A DNA stretch of 64,000 bases from Epithemia pelagica (lineage: Eukaryota > Bacillariophyta > Bacillariophyceae > Surirellales > Surirellaceae): NCBI GenBank assembly GCA_946965045.2, contig OX337229.1:4092001-4156000 (forward strand), given 5' to 3'. Each line of letters starts with the position of its first letter. Position 1 is the stretch's first letter. Of the stretch, positions 1 to 9,173 are shown in pieces. The notes under the pieces are model-generated. The model was not told the DNA's origin and searched no databases. It worked only from the letters and a program-made list of their open reading frames with translations. Made by a program: the position numbers and the translations under genes.

Positions 1-1665
1 GATCAAACTCCAAGTCATGCCATTTCGACCGAAGATCTTCAGCGAGAGAATCGAACCAGTACCGTTTGGGACATTGAAGAAATGAGACCGAGTCTCAAGA
101 GTGTTTGAGCAAAGAGGACAAGTATCGTCGTAATAAGCAGCATAGCGGGATTTCAAATACCCCAGAGGAAGCCAATCGTGAAGGAATTTAATCAAAAAAT
201 GGCGACGAGGGAAGTTGGAATTCAAAGCACGACCATGAGCAGTCCAATCAACGGAATTGAAAACATCCTCGGACCAATCATATTTACTGCAATGGTATTG
301 TCGGAGAGTCTCATAGCTGGCGAGCCTTCTCAAGATAGCCCGGTAATTAGAGTTAATCGAACCGTCCGCGCTGTGGAGCAACGCGTGACTTCCCGCAGTA
401 ATCGGTGCGAGACACGAAGAGACACGTAAAGGATAAGAGTACTCGGCAGCCGCGTGATCCGCGTCGACATTGAGCTGGGCTGGTAGTGGTAACGTAGAAT
501 AGGCTTGCGCTTGGTCTTGATGGCCCTTAATATGACAAATGTGGGGAAGTTCTGCAAACTGTCTAAGTGACCGGGAGATTGCTTGTTGTAGATCCCAATC
601 GGCAGTCATGGTAGAATACGGGAACTCGACGAGCCATTCTAGCCGTTTTTGAATCGTCTTGACCAAACTCTCGGAGTCTGTAAACATCTGTAGAGAAGTA
701 GGAAGAGGACAACTTAAGAACAGACACGCTTGAATCAGATACCGCAGGATTGCTAAGAACGCGTAGCTTTCCGCGCGGAATGAGGACGTTTTGTAACCAG
801 GCGCAGGACCATGAAGTCGAAATAGTCGTTGACCAGTGTCAGTGGAACATACGCAGCCAAACGATCCGACAAAGGAACCAGCCGAACCATCCCTGCTAAC
901 CAACAAGGCAGAAGGCGATTGGAGAAACGTAGCAAGTGCTTCAGTCGAGCACAGAGCGGTGCATTGTGTGCAAAGAGAGCGTTCCCAAGAAGTTAACTGG
1001 GCCATATGTTCACTTAAGGTACTTGGTGGTGGTGTAATCGGTCGTGGTAGCACATAATGGCTAGTGGACAGAATTTTTGCTGGACCTGTCGAAAGCGTCT
1101 GAGCTGGACAAGCCGCGGATGGGACAGAGTGATGAAGAGTCGTAGTGGGCCAGAATGCCATACCATGGTAGTGGTATTCGAGCCATTGACCATTCGGAGC
1201 CGAAACAAATAGACGAGAAGACGGACGGTCGAGATAAGAAAGCCAATTCCAAAAAGTGGAGGATCCACCAAAGTACCATTTCCCAAGCGGTTGAGCTAAG
1301 CGTCTGTATTGGGTAGAACTTAGGAGACTGTTCAAGAATTTACGCCACTTTGTCCACGATTGGGGACCGGGTCTTCGTTGATAGGGAATAAGACCGCGAT
1401 GTTGTGTCAGAATATCCATACGGCCGTCATACGCGGCGCGAGTGATCTTGGATCCTTCGGGGGTAGAAATGTCACTGACAAACGTTGCTCCAAGGTAGAG
1501 ACAACAAGCGTTAATCACTTTCAAATCTGTCGAAGATGTTGTATGGGCAAGAGCCAAATCCATCAAGAATGCGTCTTGTTCTCTCTGGCGGTTGGGGACG
1601 AAGGTTTGCTCGAGTTCAATCCGACAATCAACTTGAGAAAGGAAGGAGCGCATCTGGGGGAGCCA
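1..1665 (-). pseudogene. ORF2 C-terminal part (RNase H, CxxC motif) behind an in-frame stop
   Basis: Reading the minus strand on past the TAA at 1666-1668 in the same frame gives 555 codons to the window edge with no further stop. This stretch contains an RNase H-like domain: RDGSAG (about 890), RAES (about 770), TDSES (about 690) and NVDADHAA (about 465), which supply the expected Asp, Glu, Asp, Asp acids. Closer to the edge, CPLCSNTLETRSHFF is the CxxC/H type motif common at LINE C-termini. The segment is therefore the rest of ORF2. It is either cut off by one nonsense mutation or reached by readthrough. The absence of other lesions says the break is recent, or a base error. Confidence 0.75.
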
Positions 1666-4600
1666 TTACATTGGGTCCATATGCGGTAGATTGGTGTGAA
1701 CATCTTCTAGAACAGGAATTCCAGTGCCAGCGAGAAATTGACCCCAGGAAACCATAATTTGAGCAAGTTGATGTTGTACACCTTCGGAACGAATGCAAGC
1801 CAGAAAGTGGTAAACTTGAGCTATGCCACGTTCGACGGATAAAGTACGAAGACCGATACCTCCAAGTTCAGACGGTCCATAGACCACAGCATTAGGCATG
1901 CTTCTGTTGAACCCATACTTGGGCAAGAAAGCTTTCTTGAATTGGCGCTGAAGAGCAGTGCAAAATGAGTCTGAAAGGGTTGACGAAGGAAAAGGGTAGC
2001 ACATACTAGGCAAGTAAATGGCATGGTAGTTGGCCCATGCATCGGTCCTGCTGAAAGGGCTTCGAGCCATGGTCCTGGTGTGACTGTTGTTGCGTTTAGC
2101 CAGAGCTAAGTATAGCCCTTTATTTGTTGCATAAGGCGATTTCTGGACCCCTAAGGTTTTGTGACTTTTGAACGCTGACAACTGGGTCAATTGTGAGCCT
2201 GGAGCACCATCATTGAAGGTAATTGTGATTGTCGGGCCAAATGTACCGGCTTGAAGCAAGGGGAGACCGTCGATGTTAAAGTCGTAGTACATAAAATGGT
2301 ATGAACATTTCTGAGGATTCAATGCACCGCCAGACAAAGCAAGGACATCATTCCACCGTTGTGCGTCTTCTTCAGCTTTGGATATATACTCAGCGGGATT
2401 GGATTGAGTAGGGCGACGAAAGTCGTTGACACTGCCGCTAGTATCGTCCACAAATCCTATCATGTACACTTTTGTCTTGATAGAGCCGTCTGGGGATTCG
2501 AAAAACGCTCCATGGGCGCCTTCTTCATACGTTTCGAAGAGAATGCTAGATACCACGCACCAAATGGCCGGGGAATTTCCTGCACCTTGTCCAGACCCGT
2601 AAATTGGATAGAGTGTACAGTGCTTGTAAAAGCGTTCTGATACTCCCAATTGTGTTTTCAAGTAGTATTTCGCTTGTTCCAATGTTCGAGCGTTAATGAA
2701 CACAATCGAGCGATGCTGTCCGAAACTTCTTGATGCAAGGCTGCCGAACGAGAGTATGATACGATCATAGCACGCCGTAGCGTCGTAGTCTAAGTGTACC
2801 AGTGGACGTTTACTGGCTCTTGAGATCTCATATTGAAACTCCTCACAGAGGGTAGGAATGATAGCGTCGCGTCCTGGGACACCACCGAATTGGGTAGGGT
2901 GCAAAACTTGTTGATTGGTACATAGTTGTATCATTTTTTGCCATTTGATGGCCAAAACAAGATTGTAGTCTTGTTCGTACAAATGGATCACGCGTAGACG
3001 GTGAATACGCAAGTCGCCTGGTTCTTTCAGGATCATGACATTCACTATGTGCTGCCATCTTGTGAAGGAATGTTGATTGGATAAGGCGCAATTTAGCAGC
3101 GCTACCTGCCATTCGATCAACTCAGATCGTTGGTGTTCAAGTAATGCTCCTTTGGGAGAGAGTGGATCAAGATCGTGACTGGAAATCAAGGCCTTGCTAT
3201 GTCCGAGGTGGTAACCAGAAGGTGAAGTAGTTGTGGATTCTGGCCATGAGCAAATTTTTCCCACCCATTCTTCAGTGCTTATTGTACTTGGGATTGCATC
3301 CAATGTGACTCGCGCTTTCATATGGTTGATCAAGCACTGTTGCATATCCGTTAGTTCATCAGATTGCCAGTCTCCTTCTAAAATCAGTTCGGCCGTATGC
3401 ATCGACGCACCCCAATCACACCACTCCGAAAACGGAGGAGTAGTTGGAAAAGTGCCTTCAGCTTGCCCAAAGTGTTTGCGATTTCGCTGGAGTAAACGCT
3501 CTTCGATCTCTGTTGGAGTGTCGATTGTAATCCAACTAGAGCAATTTTTGTAATCGGTGTGAGTGCTATCTGTCGGAACGTCTAATCGGGTTATCCCAGC
3601 TTTGGGATTCTCACGACATTGCCGCAGTTTTGCGTACATTGCTTTGGTCCTTTCGGCAGAAATCCGGTGCTTGAGTGCTTTTGATTGTTGTTTGTCTCCA
3701 CAATCAATCGCCTCTTGTAAAGCAATCTTGAGCTCATTTTGTCGTCTGTATATTGCAGTCTTTGTCATAGCTTTTATTTTCTGCTGTGTAATTCGACATT
3801 CTGTTTGGCATTCGGCCAATGAAGATGGGAATCCCCCTTGGTATCTGTTCTCTGTCAGATGCGCGATACCAGCGTCAAAGGACTTTTTCAACTTGGCAGC
3901 GGAAATAAGTTTCAGTAACAAGTTCTTGCGTTTTCTGAGTTCAGCCAATTCGGCAACATAAGGAACACCCCTTGGCTTTTTGGAACATTGTTTTGCTGCA
4001 TACTCGCCAGCTCGTTGCCAGTCTTTGTCAAGTTTCTCTGCTGTTTCGGGATCCCATTGTTCATGTAGAGCGGCCAGTCTTTGTGCAAAGTTGTGTTCTT
4101 GACAATATCGGTGTTTCGCTTCGATATACTTCCTGTTGGACGATTTGTCTTTACTCGTGAAATCTCGACTAGAGATCGGTCCAAGTGGTTGAGTGCGATT
4201 CCCAAATAACCTTTCGACATCAAAGTCGATCCTGATATTTCGGTGATCTCCTTTTGGTCGGAATCCAAATGCTTCGTAGTGTCCATTCTTGACAGCTGCT
4301 GCCACCCAGTCGCTGCACAGGACGTAATCGATTCTTTCTCGGCCTTTTACGTGAGTACCAAAGTCAGTGGTCCCGAGTATTTGCCACATTAAATCTTGTA
4401 GGTTGTTGTCGGAACAGAGTTTCGACATGCCAGAGTAAGAGTCTGAAAGTGCTTCATTGAAATCACCAATTAGTAGGATGCCCGAATTGCATGCGATTCT
4501 CTCTTGGATAAAGGTTCCCAGATCTTGGATAAATGCCTCACGGGGAGTACACGTGCGATCCATTTGACGAAGCATTGACATCTGTTGTGCCGAAGACGTG

Positions 4601-5250
4601 AAAGAGCGTCTCCTTTGTGTCGTTTCATCGATTATTGTTTGATGGCACACTTGGTACGCCGTGATAATCGTGAAGGTTTTGTTCCCTCTGCAAGAAAATA
4701 CTTGGTAGGCCCATCGTCCCATTGAATCTTGTCCTTGTTTTACTACTCGTCCAGTTGTTTGACCTTGTGTGACTTGTAGTATGCCTCCAGGTTTGTAGGC
4801 GCGTCCTCTTACTGTTGAGATCGAGCTGCTCCCATAGACAATACGAGAGTGTTCTGTGTGTTTTCGTATAGTGTCGTGTAATTTGTTTCTCACGTTGTGT
4901 TGTGTTGTATCCAATTTGGTTTCGTAGATGCACCATGAGTCTACTTCCGAATTGCTCATTTCCAAACAAAGTTCTGCAAAGTCTCCTCTGTCGTGCCCCA
5001 GAGTAAGTCCATTGGGATTGCTCCCGAATACTCTAAAAGTGTTATTGTCTTTCTCTTGTGGTGGTGTGCCAATTGGTTTGTCAAAGTCGAATGTAGTTTG
5101 TGAAGATGAATTGTGGTGAAGTGATGGATTGTTGTGAAATAATTCGTCAGGAAATGTCTCCTGTTGCGTAGTATCTGGCATAGTTGCAAAGTAATGATGA
5201 TTGTGGTTTATGTAGTTTATCTCCGGTGTTGTATTAGGATTTCGACTCAT
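1666..5250 (-). CDS. Non-LTR retrotransposon ORF2: EEP endonuclease and reverse transcriptase
   Basis: The 1194-residue product nicks target DNA and reverse-transcribes the element's RNA. The N-terminal third is an exonuclease-endonuclease-phosphatase fold with GDFNEA (about residue 262), RIDYVLCS (about 308) and GDHR (about 335) as catalytic signatures. The RT follows with QFGGVPGRDA (about 787), LDYDATACYDRI (about 820, motif A), GSGQGAGNSPA (motif B) and FVDD (about 932, motif C), so the catalytic aspartates are present. The ATG at 5248-5250 overlaps the end of ORF1 by 17 nt in another frame, which suggests frameshifting or reinitiation. A TAA at 1666-1668 ends the frame before the RNase H. 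EN and RT identity is secure; the clade within LINEs is not assigned. Confidence 0.9.
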   Translation of the reverse strand: MSRNPNTTPEINYINHNHHYFATMPDTTQQETFPDELFHNNPSLHHNSSSQTTFDFDKPIGTPPQEKDNNTFRVFGSNPNGLTLGHDRGDFAELCLEMSNSEVDSWCIYETKLDTTQHNVRNKLHDTIRKHTEHSRIVYGSSSISTVRGRAYKPGGILQVTQGQTTGRVVKQGQDSMGRWAYQVFSCRGNKTFTIITAYQVCHQTIIDETTQRRRSFTSSAQQMSMLRQMDRTCTPREAFIQDLGTFIQERIACNSGILLIGDFNEALSDSYSGMSKLCSDNNLQDLMWQILGTTDFGTHVKGRERIDYVLCSDWVAAAVKNGHYEAFGFRPKGDHRNIRIDFDVERLFGNRTQPLGPISSRDFTSKDKSSNRKYIEAKHRYCQEHNFAQRLAALHEQWDPETAEKLDKDWQRAGEYAAKQCSKKPRGVPYVAELAELRKRKNLLLKLISAAKLKKSFDAGIAHLTENRYQGGFPSSLAECQTECRITQQKIKAMTKTAIYRRQNELKIALQEAIDCGDKQQSKALKHRISAERTKAMYAKLRQCRENPKAGITRLDVPTDSTHTDYKNCSSWITIDTPTEIEERLLQRNRKHFGQAEGTFPTTPPFSEWCDWGASMHTAELILEGDWQSDELTDMQQCLINHMKARVTLDAIPSTISTEEWVGKICSWPESTTTSPSGYHLGHSKALISSHDLDPLSPKGALLEHQRSELIEWQVALLNCALSNQHSFTRWQHIVNVMILKEPGDLRIHRLRVIHLYEQDYNLVLAIKWQKMIQLCTNQQVLHPTQFGGVPGRDAIIPTLCEEFQYEISRASKRPLVHLDYDATACYDRIILSFGSLASRSFGQHRSIVFINARTLEQAKYYLKTQLGVSERFYKHCTLYPIYGSGQGAGNSPAIWCVVSSILFETYEEGAHGAFFESPDGSIKTKVYMIGFVDDTSGSVNDFRRPTQSNPAEYISKAEEDAQRWNDVLALSGGALNPQKCSYHFMYYDFNIDGLPLLQAGTFGPTITITFNDGAPGSQLTQLSAFKSHKTLGVQKSPYATNKGLYLALAKRNNSHTRTMARSPFSRTDAWANYHAIYLPSMCYPFPSSTLSDSFCTALQRQFKKAFLPKYGFNRSMPNAVVYGPSELGGIGLRTLSVERGIAQVYHFLACIRSEGVQHQLAQIMVSWGQFLAGTGIPVLEDVHTNLPHMDPM

Positions 5251-7318
5251 GACTAAACATGCTTTTGTCGGCCAACGACCCGTCGGCGTGCAAGGGCGAG
5301 TTTGGTTGGACCATGCTCACGTCAAGCTTTGTTGGCGTGGCCTGCTGCTGGGGGTCGCTCGAAGGCTGTTGACCCATTTCGTTGTGGCTCCTATTCGGAG
5401 GGTTGCTTTGTTGTTGATAGTTTGTTGACGGTTGTTGTTGTTGTTGTTCTTGATTATATTGTGCAGCAGCAGGTTCATGCTCCATTGGATGCAGCTGATG
5501 GGGCTGTAGTGGCGAAGTTGGTTGGTTTGGTACCGGATATTGTAATGGCATTTGGTGAGGATTATACTGTTGGTGATGTTGCATCGGCGGTGGCGGCATC
5601 ATTCTATGTTGAGGTGTTTGGTAAATCCCTGGATGGTGAACTGGCGGGGCTGGTTGTTGTTGTTGATGATGTACTGGCACTGGTGGTTGTTGTTGCGGAT
5701 AGTAAGGAGCCGGTGCAGGATGCATCTGCATCTGTTGTTGAATCGATGCTGCAACTTGTTGTGAAACTGCTGCCATAATAGATTGTACGAGAGCATCACG
5801 TTCTTGGTCTTGTTTCATTCTTTGTTCTTCCACAAATGCGCGAAATTTGTCTTCTACTTCTTCTACTTTGGAGGTAAGATCTGTCTTCATTCGTTCGTAT
5901 TCCTCCAGACTCACTTGGCTTTTGATTGAGTGGTCGTTCTTGGATGCGACGACAGTTTGTATCGGTACACTACTCGTCCATGCTTGAGTGACTGGTCCTG
6001 TTGACATTGGTGGGCTTGTTAACGACCCATCGTATGATTCTTCGGCAGCTCTAGCGTATCTTTCGTTCATCGCTGTCATGTAGGTAGCGTATGAGCCTGC
6101 ATGTGATGTATTTGCATCATCCTCGTCTTCTTCTTTGCCTTGATTGTTGATCTTGAATGCCAATCTCGGTCCTCCATCTTCATATGGTTGCAGATTCAAA
6201 TTCTGATTGTTCTTCTCAAATTGAACGAGTGCTGCAAGTTCTCGCTTGAACTTTGCTTTCAGAGGTTTGAAGTGTGGCTCGCTTGTATGAACGTTGAAAC
6301 GTCCTTTCAAGTCACTGTCCTTGTGTTTTGTGACACGGATCACTCCTTCAAATGCGCACAACTTGTCTCCCAAAGTCCACATAATGGTCGGATGTATCCC
6401 TGCAATGGGGACGATTCTGCAGTCGCGTAGGTAAGCATTTTGTTCTTTCATGGCGTTGATATATAACTGCTTGTGGGTGTGTCTTGATCTGTGGAAAACA
6501 AAATCCTGATCTTCGACGTAAGTTGCATGAAGTATGTCCAGGAGTGCCTTGGCATCGCTTTGTCGGCACTGGAGATCAAACGCCTTCGTGACGTATCTGT
6601 CGTCTGTGTCCTTGTTGTACAAGATTGGAGAAGAGTAGTTGCAACAAAATTTTGGAATCCTTTTCTTCGGGGTACCCGTTTGAGTGATGATCTTGTTCTC
6701 AACTATGTCATGCATTTCTTCCGATAAGATGTTGCTTGGGTCATACCCAACAAAGAATCCAAGATTCAAAATTCTCATTTCGTCTTCTCTCCACATGTGT
6801 CTTGTCATCTTCGCAGTTCCTGATTTCAGTTTTTCCTGAACCGAAAAATGTTTTCTTACCTCACTAATTGGAATTCGCGATAAAAATCTGTGTATCACGA
6901 CGTAGATCGCAGATCTGTTTTTATTCTTGTTGCCTTTTGAATAATGCAAATCAAAGTGCCGTAAGTACGCGGAGTATGTCTTCAGGGACTCAATCCTTTT
7001 TGCCTTCAGTTGTGTCCCCCGGCTGTCGTAGATTTTCACTTCCGGATACACCTTTGCGATGATTTGTAAGATTGCGTAGTGGTGCTTTGCAACTTGATTG
7101 TTGGCTTGATCGTCCTGCGGTCGGAAAACAAATTTAATCGTGTACTCTTCTTCATCACCTTCATAGACAATCGGTTGGTGGGTCGTCGTTGCTGTTGCTG
7201 CACTTGCATCGTCATCATCGGCAGCGTTGTTTCGGTTCTCTGTTGTAGCAATGCGGTTTCGGTTCTCGTTTGACGTTTCGGTGTTGCGAGACTGAACTCC
7301 AGAGTTGTTGTTAGACAT
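5234..7318 (-). CDS. Non-LTR retrotransposon ORF1, Gag-like RNA-binding candidate
   Basis: The 694-residue protein directly precedes the RT ORF and ends 17 nt inside it, so it is the element's ORF1. The N-terminus is Asn/Thr/Ala/Asp-rich. The central 350 residues are basic and globular-looking but match no domain I recognise, and no CCHC zinc knuckle is visible. Around residues 475-545 a charged stretch with heptad character (LEEYERMKTDLTSKVEEVED) is a likely coiled coil for self-association. The last 150 residues are Gln/Pro/His-rich, encoded by CAA/CAG runs. Role as nucleic-acid chaperone or RNP protein is inferred only from position and composition. Confidence 0.7.
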   Translation of the reverse strand: MSNNNSGVQSRNTETSNENRNRIATTENRNNAADDDDASAATATTTHQPIVYEGDEEEYTIKFVFRPQDDQANNQVAKHHYAILQIIAKVYPEVKIYDSRGTQLKAKRIESLKTYSAYLRHFDLHYSKGNKNKNRSAIYVVIHRFLSRIPISEVRKHFSVQEKLKSGTAKMTRHMWREDEMRILNLGFFVGYDPSNILSEEMHDIVENKIITQTGTPKKRIPKFCCNYSSPILYNKDTDDRYVTKAFDLQCRQSDAKALLDILHATYVEDQDFVFHRSRHTHKQLYINAMKEQNAYLRDCRIVPIAGIHPTIMWTLGDKLCAFEGVIRVTKHKDSDLKGRFNVHTSEPHFKPLKAKFKRELAALVQFEKNNQNLNLQPYEDGGPRLAFKINNQGKEEDEDDANTSHAGSYATYMTAMNERYARAAEESYDGSLTSPPMSTGPVTQAWTSSVPIQTVVASKNDHSIKSQVSLEEYERMKTDLTSKVEEVEDKFRAFVEEQRMKQDQERDALVQSIMAAVSQQVAASIQQQMQMHPAPAPYYPQQQPPVPVHHQQQQPAPPVHHPGIYQTPQHRMMPPPPMQHHQQYNPHQMPLQYPVPNQPTSPLQPHQLHPMEHEPAAAQYNQEQQQQQPSTNYQQQSNPPNRSHNEMGQQPSSDPQQQATPTKLDVSMVQPNSPLHADGSLADKSMFSHESKS

Positions 7319-7704
7319 GGTGGCGTCGTTAATTCTCGTAGGAGCAGCGGCAGCAGGGGGGGGGGTTCGGCCATGGTCGGCGGCGTTCCGATACAGCCCT
7401 CACACACTTTCTGGTGCGTAGGGCTCGGTACAAAAGCTACTAGTCAGCAGAAAGTATCCTTAAAGGGGCAGAAAGTAAGGCGCTTTCAATTTCGTCTGCC
7501 ACGAAATTGTGAGGTCGGAGCGATGTTTTGCCCCAATGGCATCTAATCGTCTATGGATCGCGTTTCGGTCATCCCACGAATCGCGCAAAGATTGTGTGCC
7601 AAACGAAAGTCGTCGTGTTGTTCTTCTGTTGACACTAAGGCGACGACCATGAGTGACACGGCACTCTTTGTTTCCGTTCGAGTCAACAAAACGTCCATGT
7701 ACCC
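7319..7704. other. Divergent spacer: LINE 5' end and uridine kinase promoter
   Basis: These 386 bases separate the ORF1 start (minus strand) from the uridine kinase start (plus strand). They hold a 10-base G run (about 7356-7365) and two nearby copies of GCAGAAAGTA (around 7450 and 7477). No protein-like frame was seen. The exact 5' boundary of the retrotransposon should be in here. Its insertion close to the kinase start means the kinase may use truncated upstream sequence or element sequence as promoter. Confidence 0.4.
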
Positions 7705-8616
7705 ATGACAACACCCATTGTTGTTGCGATTGCGGGAGGTTCAGGAGCCGGAAAGGTATGTTGTGTAACTACTGTTCAACAATGGTCCCCACCTTCCCCC
7801 CAAATTCTTATTCTCACACTTTCTATAACCGATGCGATTGCATTTGGTTCTTTTCGCTAACATGGAACCATAGACCACACTGGTCCAAAGATTGTTCGAG
7901 GCCTTGGGAGGTGAGGAAAATGTCTGCATTCTTCAGCACGATTCTTACTATCGCCATTTTCCCGAAAAATCCTTTACCGAACGAGAACGGGCCAACTACG
8001 ATCACCCTGACTCCTTGGAAACCAACTTGATGTTGGAGGATTTGCAATGTCTCAAACGCGGTGAAACTTGTCGCATTCCCGTCTACGATTTTGCGACCCA
8101 TGCTCGATTGACACAGACGGTGGAGCTCAAGGCTCGAAAAATTATTTTGCTCGATGGAATCCTCTTGTTTACCCATCCTGAACTCACTCAAGAAATGGAT
8201 ATCAAAGTTTTTGTGGTACGTGTTAGATGGGCTGCATCAACCTTTGACCAGTATTCTCGGTTGGGGGATGATTCATCTAAATGCTCGGATGTGTTTTTTT
8301 CAATGTCTACATCTGACGCTCATTGTTATCTGGATGCTCGCTTTCTACGTTTCGTCGCCTCTAGGACGCCGACGCCGATGTCCGACTCAGTCGTCGGCTG
8401 CAACGCGACACAAAAGAACGAGGGAGATCGGTAGAACAAGTCTTGGAACAATACCATGAAACAGTGCGACCCATGCACAACGAATGGGTAGAACCCTCCA
8501 AAAAAGAAGCAGACATTATTGTACATTCATCCGGTCATTCCATGGATGTTGCGGTGGAAATGATGACCAATCACCTAAAGCTCAAGGCTGGCATGCTACG
8601 CGTTTCCCAAGAGTAG
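7705..8616 (+). CDS. Uridine-cytidine kinase (three exons)
   Basis: Phosphorylates uridine and cytidine to UMP and CMP in the pyrimidine salvage pathway. I join 7705-7755, 7874-8215 and 8365-8616. Both introns (118 and 149 bp) are GT-AG, with donors GTATGT and GTACGT. The joined product is 214 residues, the normal size for the family. Exon 1 ends inside the P-loop GGSGAGKTT. Exon 2 carries LQHDSYYR and NYDHPDSLE, the nucleoside-binding signatures, and YDFATHAR. Exon 3 carries DTDADVRLSRR, RD and RGRS, typical of the lid and C-terminal helices. No targeting peptide is visible, so it is probably cytosolic. It is head-to-head with the retrotransposon. Confidence 0.93.
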
Positions 8617-9173
8617 TTCCAACGAAGGAATCTAATAGAGGAAGAGTTAGGCTTTCCTCCTACCTTAGGAGGAGCGTAGCTCTTTTGCCTTACATGCGAC
8701 CAACACTCGACCATCGATCGGGGGATTGTGGCGCGCGTTCGGCGGCGGACCAATCAATTATATGTGGTTGCATTACTTACGGAGCCGTCCGGTCGCGGTC
8801 AGAGCAGAGTTCTTGCGCCTGGACCGGGAATGATCGCATTCATAGACGAAGCTTTCTAAGTAGATGTGATGCACGCCGATTAATTAGGAGTGAAATTTTC
8901 TTATACCGCTGTAACAAACGTTCTGGCTCCCGCGCTTGCCGACCGTTGATTTTCGTAGACTATGTCCTCATTTCTTTATCGTTTTCTCTCGTTTCCCATT
9001 CGGCACGATCTCAATCTCACGTATTCGAACTTCGAACCTCATTTCGTTGTTTGTGTGTGTCGTCTCTTTGACATTGCCTACTCTTTTTTTCAAAGAACAC
9101 AACCTTGTCTACGCTTCCATTGTCATCGGCCACAACGTTGGATCTCAGTCAAGAGTAGGGAGAACGAGGCACC
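8617..9173. other. Intergenic region between uridine kinase and the Ser/Pro-rich gene
   Basis: No convincing coding frame. A short inverted repeat (CCTCCTACCTTAGGAGG) lies at about 8656-8672 just behind the kinase stop and could be part of its 3' processing region. The rest is taken to be 3' UTR followed by promoter and 5' UTR of the gene at 9174. Confidence 0.3.

Larger units (their letters stand above)
1..7318 (-). mobile_element. Non-LTR retrotransposon, 3' end beyond the window
   Basis: Two long minus-strand reading frames, a Gag-like ORF1 (5234-7318) and an endonuclease/RT ORF2 (1666-5250, continuing in frame to base 1), are arranged as in APE-type LINEs. ORF2 carries an exonuclease-endonuclease-phosphatase domain, a reverse transcriptase, an RNase H and a Cys/His motif near the edge. 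No long terminal repeats or integrase are visible. The 5' end lies somewhere between 7319 and about 7640, just in front of the divergent uridine kinase gene. The 3' tail and any target-site duplication are outside the window, so the element's limits are not defined here. Confidence 0.85.
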
